Below, in pieces: positions 62,403 through 64,000 of a stretch of DNA of 64,000 nt. The DNA lies in the NCBI GenBank assembly GCA_013398955.1, contig VWPU01019360.1, positions 1 through 64,000 of the forward strand, in the 5' to 3' direction. The notes beneath the pieces were generated by a model. It saw only the letters and a program-made list of their open reading frames with translations. It had not been told where the DNA came from and did no database searches. Each line of letters begins with the position of its first letter. The first letter of the stretch is position 1. The translations under genes and the position numbers were made by a program. The stretch is from Callaeas wilsoni (taxonomy: Eukaryota; Chordata; Aves; Passeriformes; Callaeidae).

Positions 62403-64000
62403 TGTTGGAATTTGTTCAAATGTAATTTAAAGGGTGGTGATACAAAGATGTACCTTCTTATGTGTTATGGTCATGTGTAAATTGTGGGAGAGCAGGGCAG
62501 AACAATGTGGCAGAAGGAATGGTAATTTGCATGATGGAATCTAGGAAATAATTCTCATTTCTCTTCCAGAAAACACAGTAAGTCCCTTTTCCCAAAGTTT
62601 CTTACAATGGAATACACCTATTGCATTAAAAAATAAAGAGGAAAATATTTAAGAACTGTATCTAATTTTTTTTTTTTTTTTTTTTCTTTTTTTTTTTGAG
62701 AGGATTTTGAGGAGAGAAGAGATTGAGATGCGGAGGGGGGATCTTGTTATTTGAATAGTGTCATTTTTATATTTGATTGCTAGAAAATGGAGTAGAGTAT
62801 TGCTGATGAGTCATGTAAATGGTGGCAATTACATTAAATATGTGTGCTAGAATCAGTAAAGCAACTGATTGCATTATTATTATCTAAATTTGTAAACATT
62901 GTTATCCTCACAATTGAATTTTTAATGGTAATTTCTGTTATCTTTCTGATTTCCCAGTGTAATTTGGAGTCTCTGCTAAAGGTAACAAATGTAAATTCAA
63001 ATGTCTAACACTAGTCAGACTAGGAATTGATAAAACATGTTTTATTCTTGACTGACCATTACTTTAGTTAGATGGTAGAATGTACATAATTTCATGTGTT
63101 TGTCTTCTTTGGAAGGAACTGCAGCGTACAGCTCTTTACTGGAGACTTCTTTTTACCAACAAACAATGAAACTTTCCTATTCCCCCTCTGCTCTTTCACT
63201 TAGACTTCTATTACTTCCTTGTCTTTAGAAAGAACACTAATATTTGAAAGGTCTTTTCCAACTCTGGACCATTTCTTTCTCTCAAACATTTTTATCACAT
63301 CTTACTTGAGTTTTATTTGTCATTCTTCATCTCTCTGCTGTTCTTACACCTCTTTTTTTTCCTTTCTCTGCCAGTTTGTTCACTGGAACCTTTTGTTGCA
63401 TCACTGTGACAGGAATGCCGAAGATTTGTTCAGTGAAACTATATGTTTAAATACTTAGAGATGGTGATTAGAGAAATTAATTAACTTCTTGATTTCTCAC
63501 AAAAACTCCACCCCAAACTATCACATTTTGATCTGTAGAACTTTCCCCTTAAATGATCATAAGCCTGGAAGCTAAAGGTTATGCAGTGTTAAATTTTCAT
63601 ACATTTTAGAAAGTAAAATGTAAAAATTCTTCTGAAATACAATATTTTCCTGCTTCCCTAAACTCCCAGCATCTATTTTGCAACATTTTCTCTTAGTGCT
63701 AGGAATTTCTTAGGTCAAAAATATTCTTATGATTTCTCTCCTTTGCTAACCAAGAAAAAAATTCTGTAATTTTTAAAATTATTCAGGAAAAATATCAGCA
63801 AAACCTGGGGTCTTGCATAAGGCCTTTATTGTCTAAGTGTTACAAAATATCCTTCTGACACTCAGCATGCTGTTGTTCTGCTGCTGTTTCTGTTATGTAT
63901 GTTTTGACCTGGTTGGCCTTGCCATGTAGTCACTTAAACTCATATTGCTCATACCTGAAGATTTAGAGATTTTAACTCTGCTAAAGGTTTGGTGCATGAT
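62403..64000. other. Non-coding unique DNA to window end
   Basis: AT-rich DNA with a long T-run at 62666-62697 and no recognisable gene. A 79-codon frame at 63219-63458 (+) has no recognisable domain. Confidence 0.6.
62666..62697. repeat. Poly-T tract (20 + 11, one C interruption)
   Basis: Twenty T bases, one C, then eleven T bases. It is the longest homopolymer in the window and so prone to length and assembly error. Confidence 0.92.

Noticed and set aside
1..64000. CRISPR arrays, rRNA or tRNA genes, bacterial operons
   Set aside because: No regularly spaced repeats, no rRNA blocks and no tRNA cloverleaf with A and B boxes were seen. The repeats present are of vertebrate type.

Overview
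The window looks like avian nuclear DNA from a gene desert or a very long intron. It is AT-rich by eye. No open frame in it resembles a host protein domain. Its recognisable content is retrotransposon debris of bird type: nine CR1 LINE fragments with the usual avian 3' ends (variants of attctatg or attctgtg tails, and a 'cttctccagg' block in minus-strand copies), and three LTRs of avian endogenous-retrovirus type. The CR1 and LTR families were recognised by eye, without a database search, so subfamily names are withheld.

Layout. 0-6 kb: a pentanucleotide repeat at the edge, then CR1 copies at about 0.6-0.9 kb (+), 4.2-4.5 kb (+) and 5.5-6.0 kb (-). 6-13 kb: unique AT-rich DNA with an AAC/AAT repeat at 11.25 kb. 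13.0-13.9 kb: a long minus-strand CR1 including part of the ORF2 C-terminus. 14-25.6 kb: unique DNA with one possible terminal exon near 16.8 kb. 25.6-26.1 kb: a decayed plus-strand LTR. 26.1-33.9 kb: unique DNA with the most regulatory-looking stretches (26.6-27.0 kb and 32.5-33.0 kb). 33.9-34.35 kb: a plus-strand CR1 with a clean octamer tail. 34.4-42.2 kb: unique DNA with two perfect inverted repeats. 42.19-42.80 kb: a solo LTR on the minus strand with an exact 5-bp target duplication. 45.7-47.3 kb: a GC- and CpG-rich LTR (+) followed by a minus-strand CR1 with recognisable ORF2 C-terminal protein. 47-64 kb: unique DNA with CR1 pieces at 52.6 kb (-), 58.7-59.2 kb (-, reverse-transcriptase region) and 62.3 kb (+), plus poly-T, AAAT and TG/TA repeats.

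There are no operons, CRISPR arrays, rRNAs or tRNAs that I can see. The items most worth follow-up are the LTR pair of one family with shared ends and different middles, the CpG-rich LTR with a G-quadruplex-type motif, the 14-bp and 13-bp perfect inverted repeats at 37.1 and 32.9 kb, and a handful of splice-site pairs that could mark non-coding exons or microexons of a host transcript. Those exon calls are speculative and depend on RNA evidence. I did not find a convincing new biological system.
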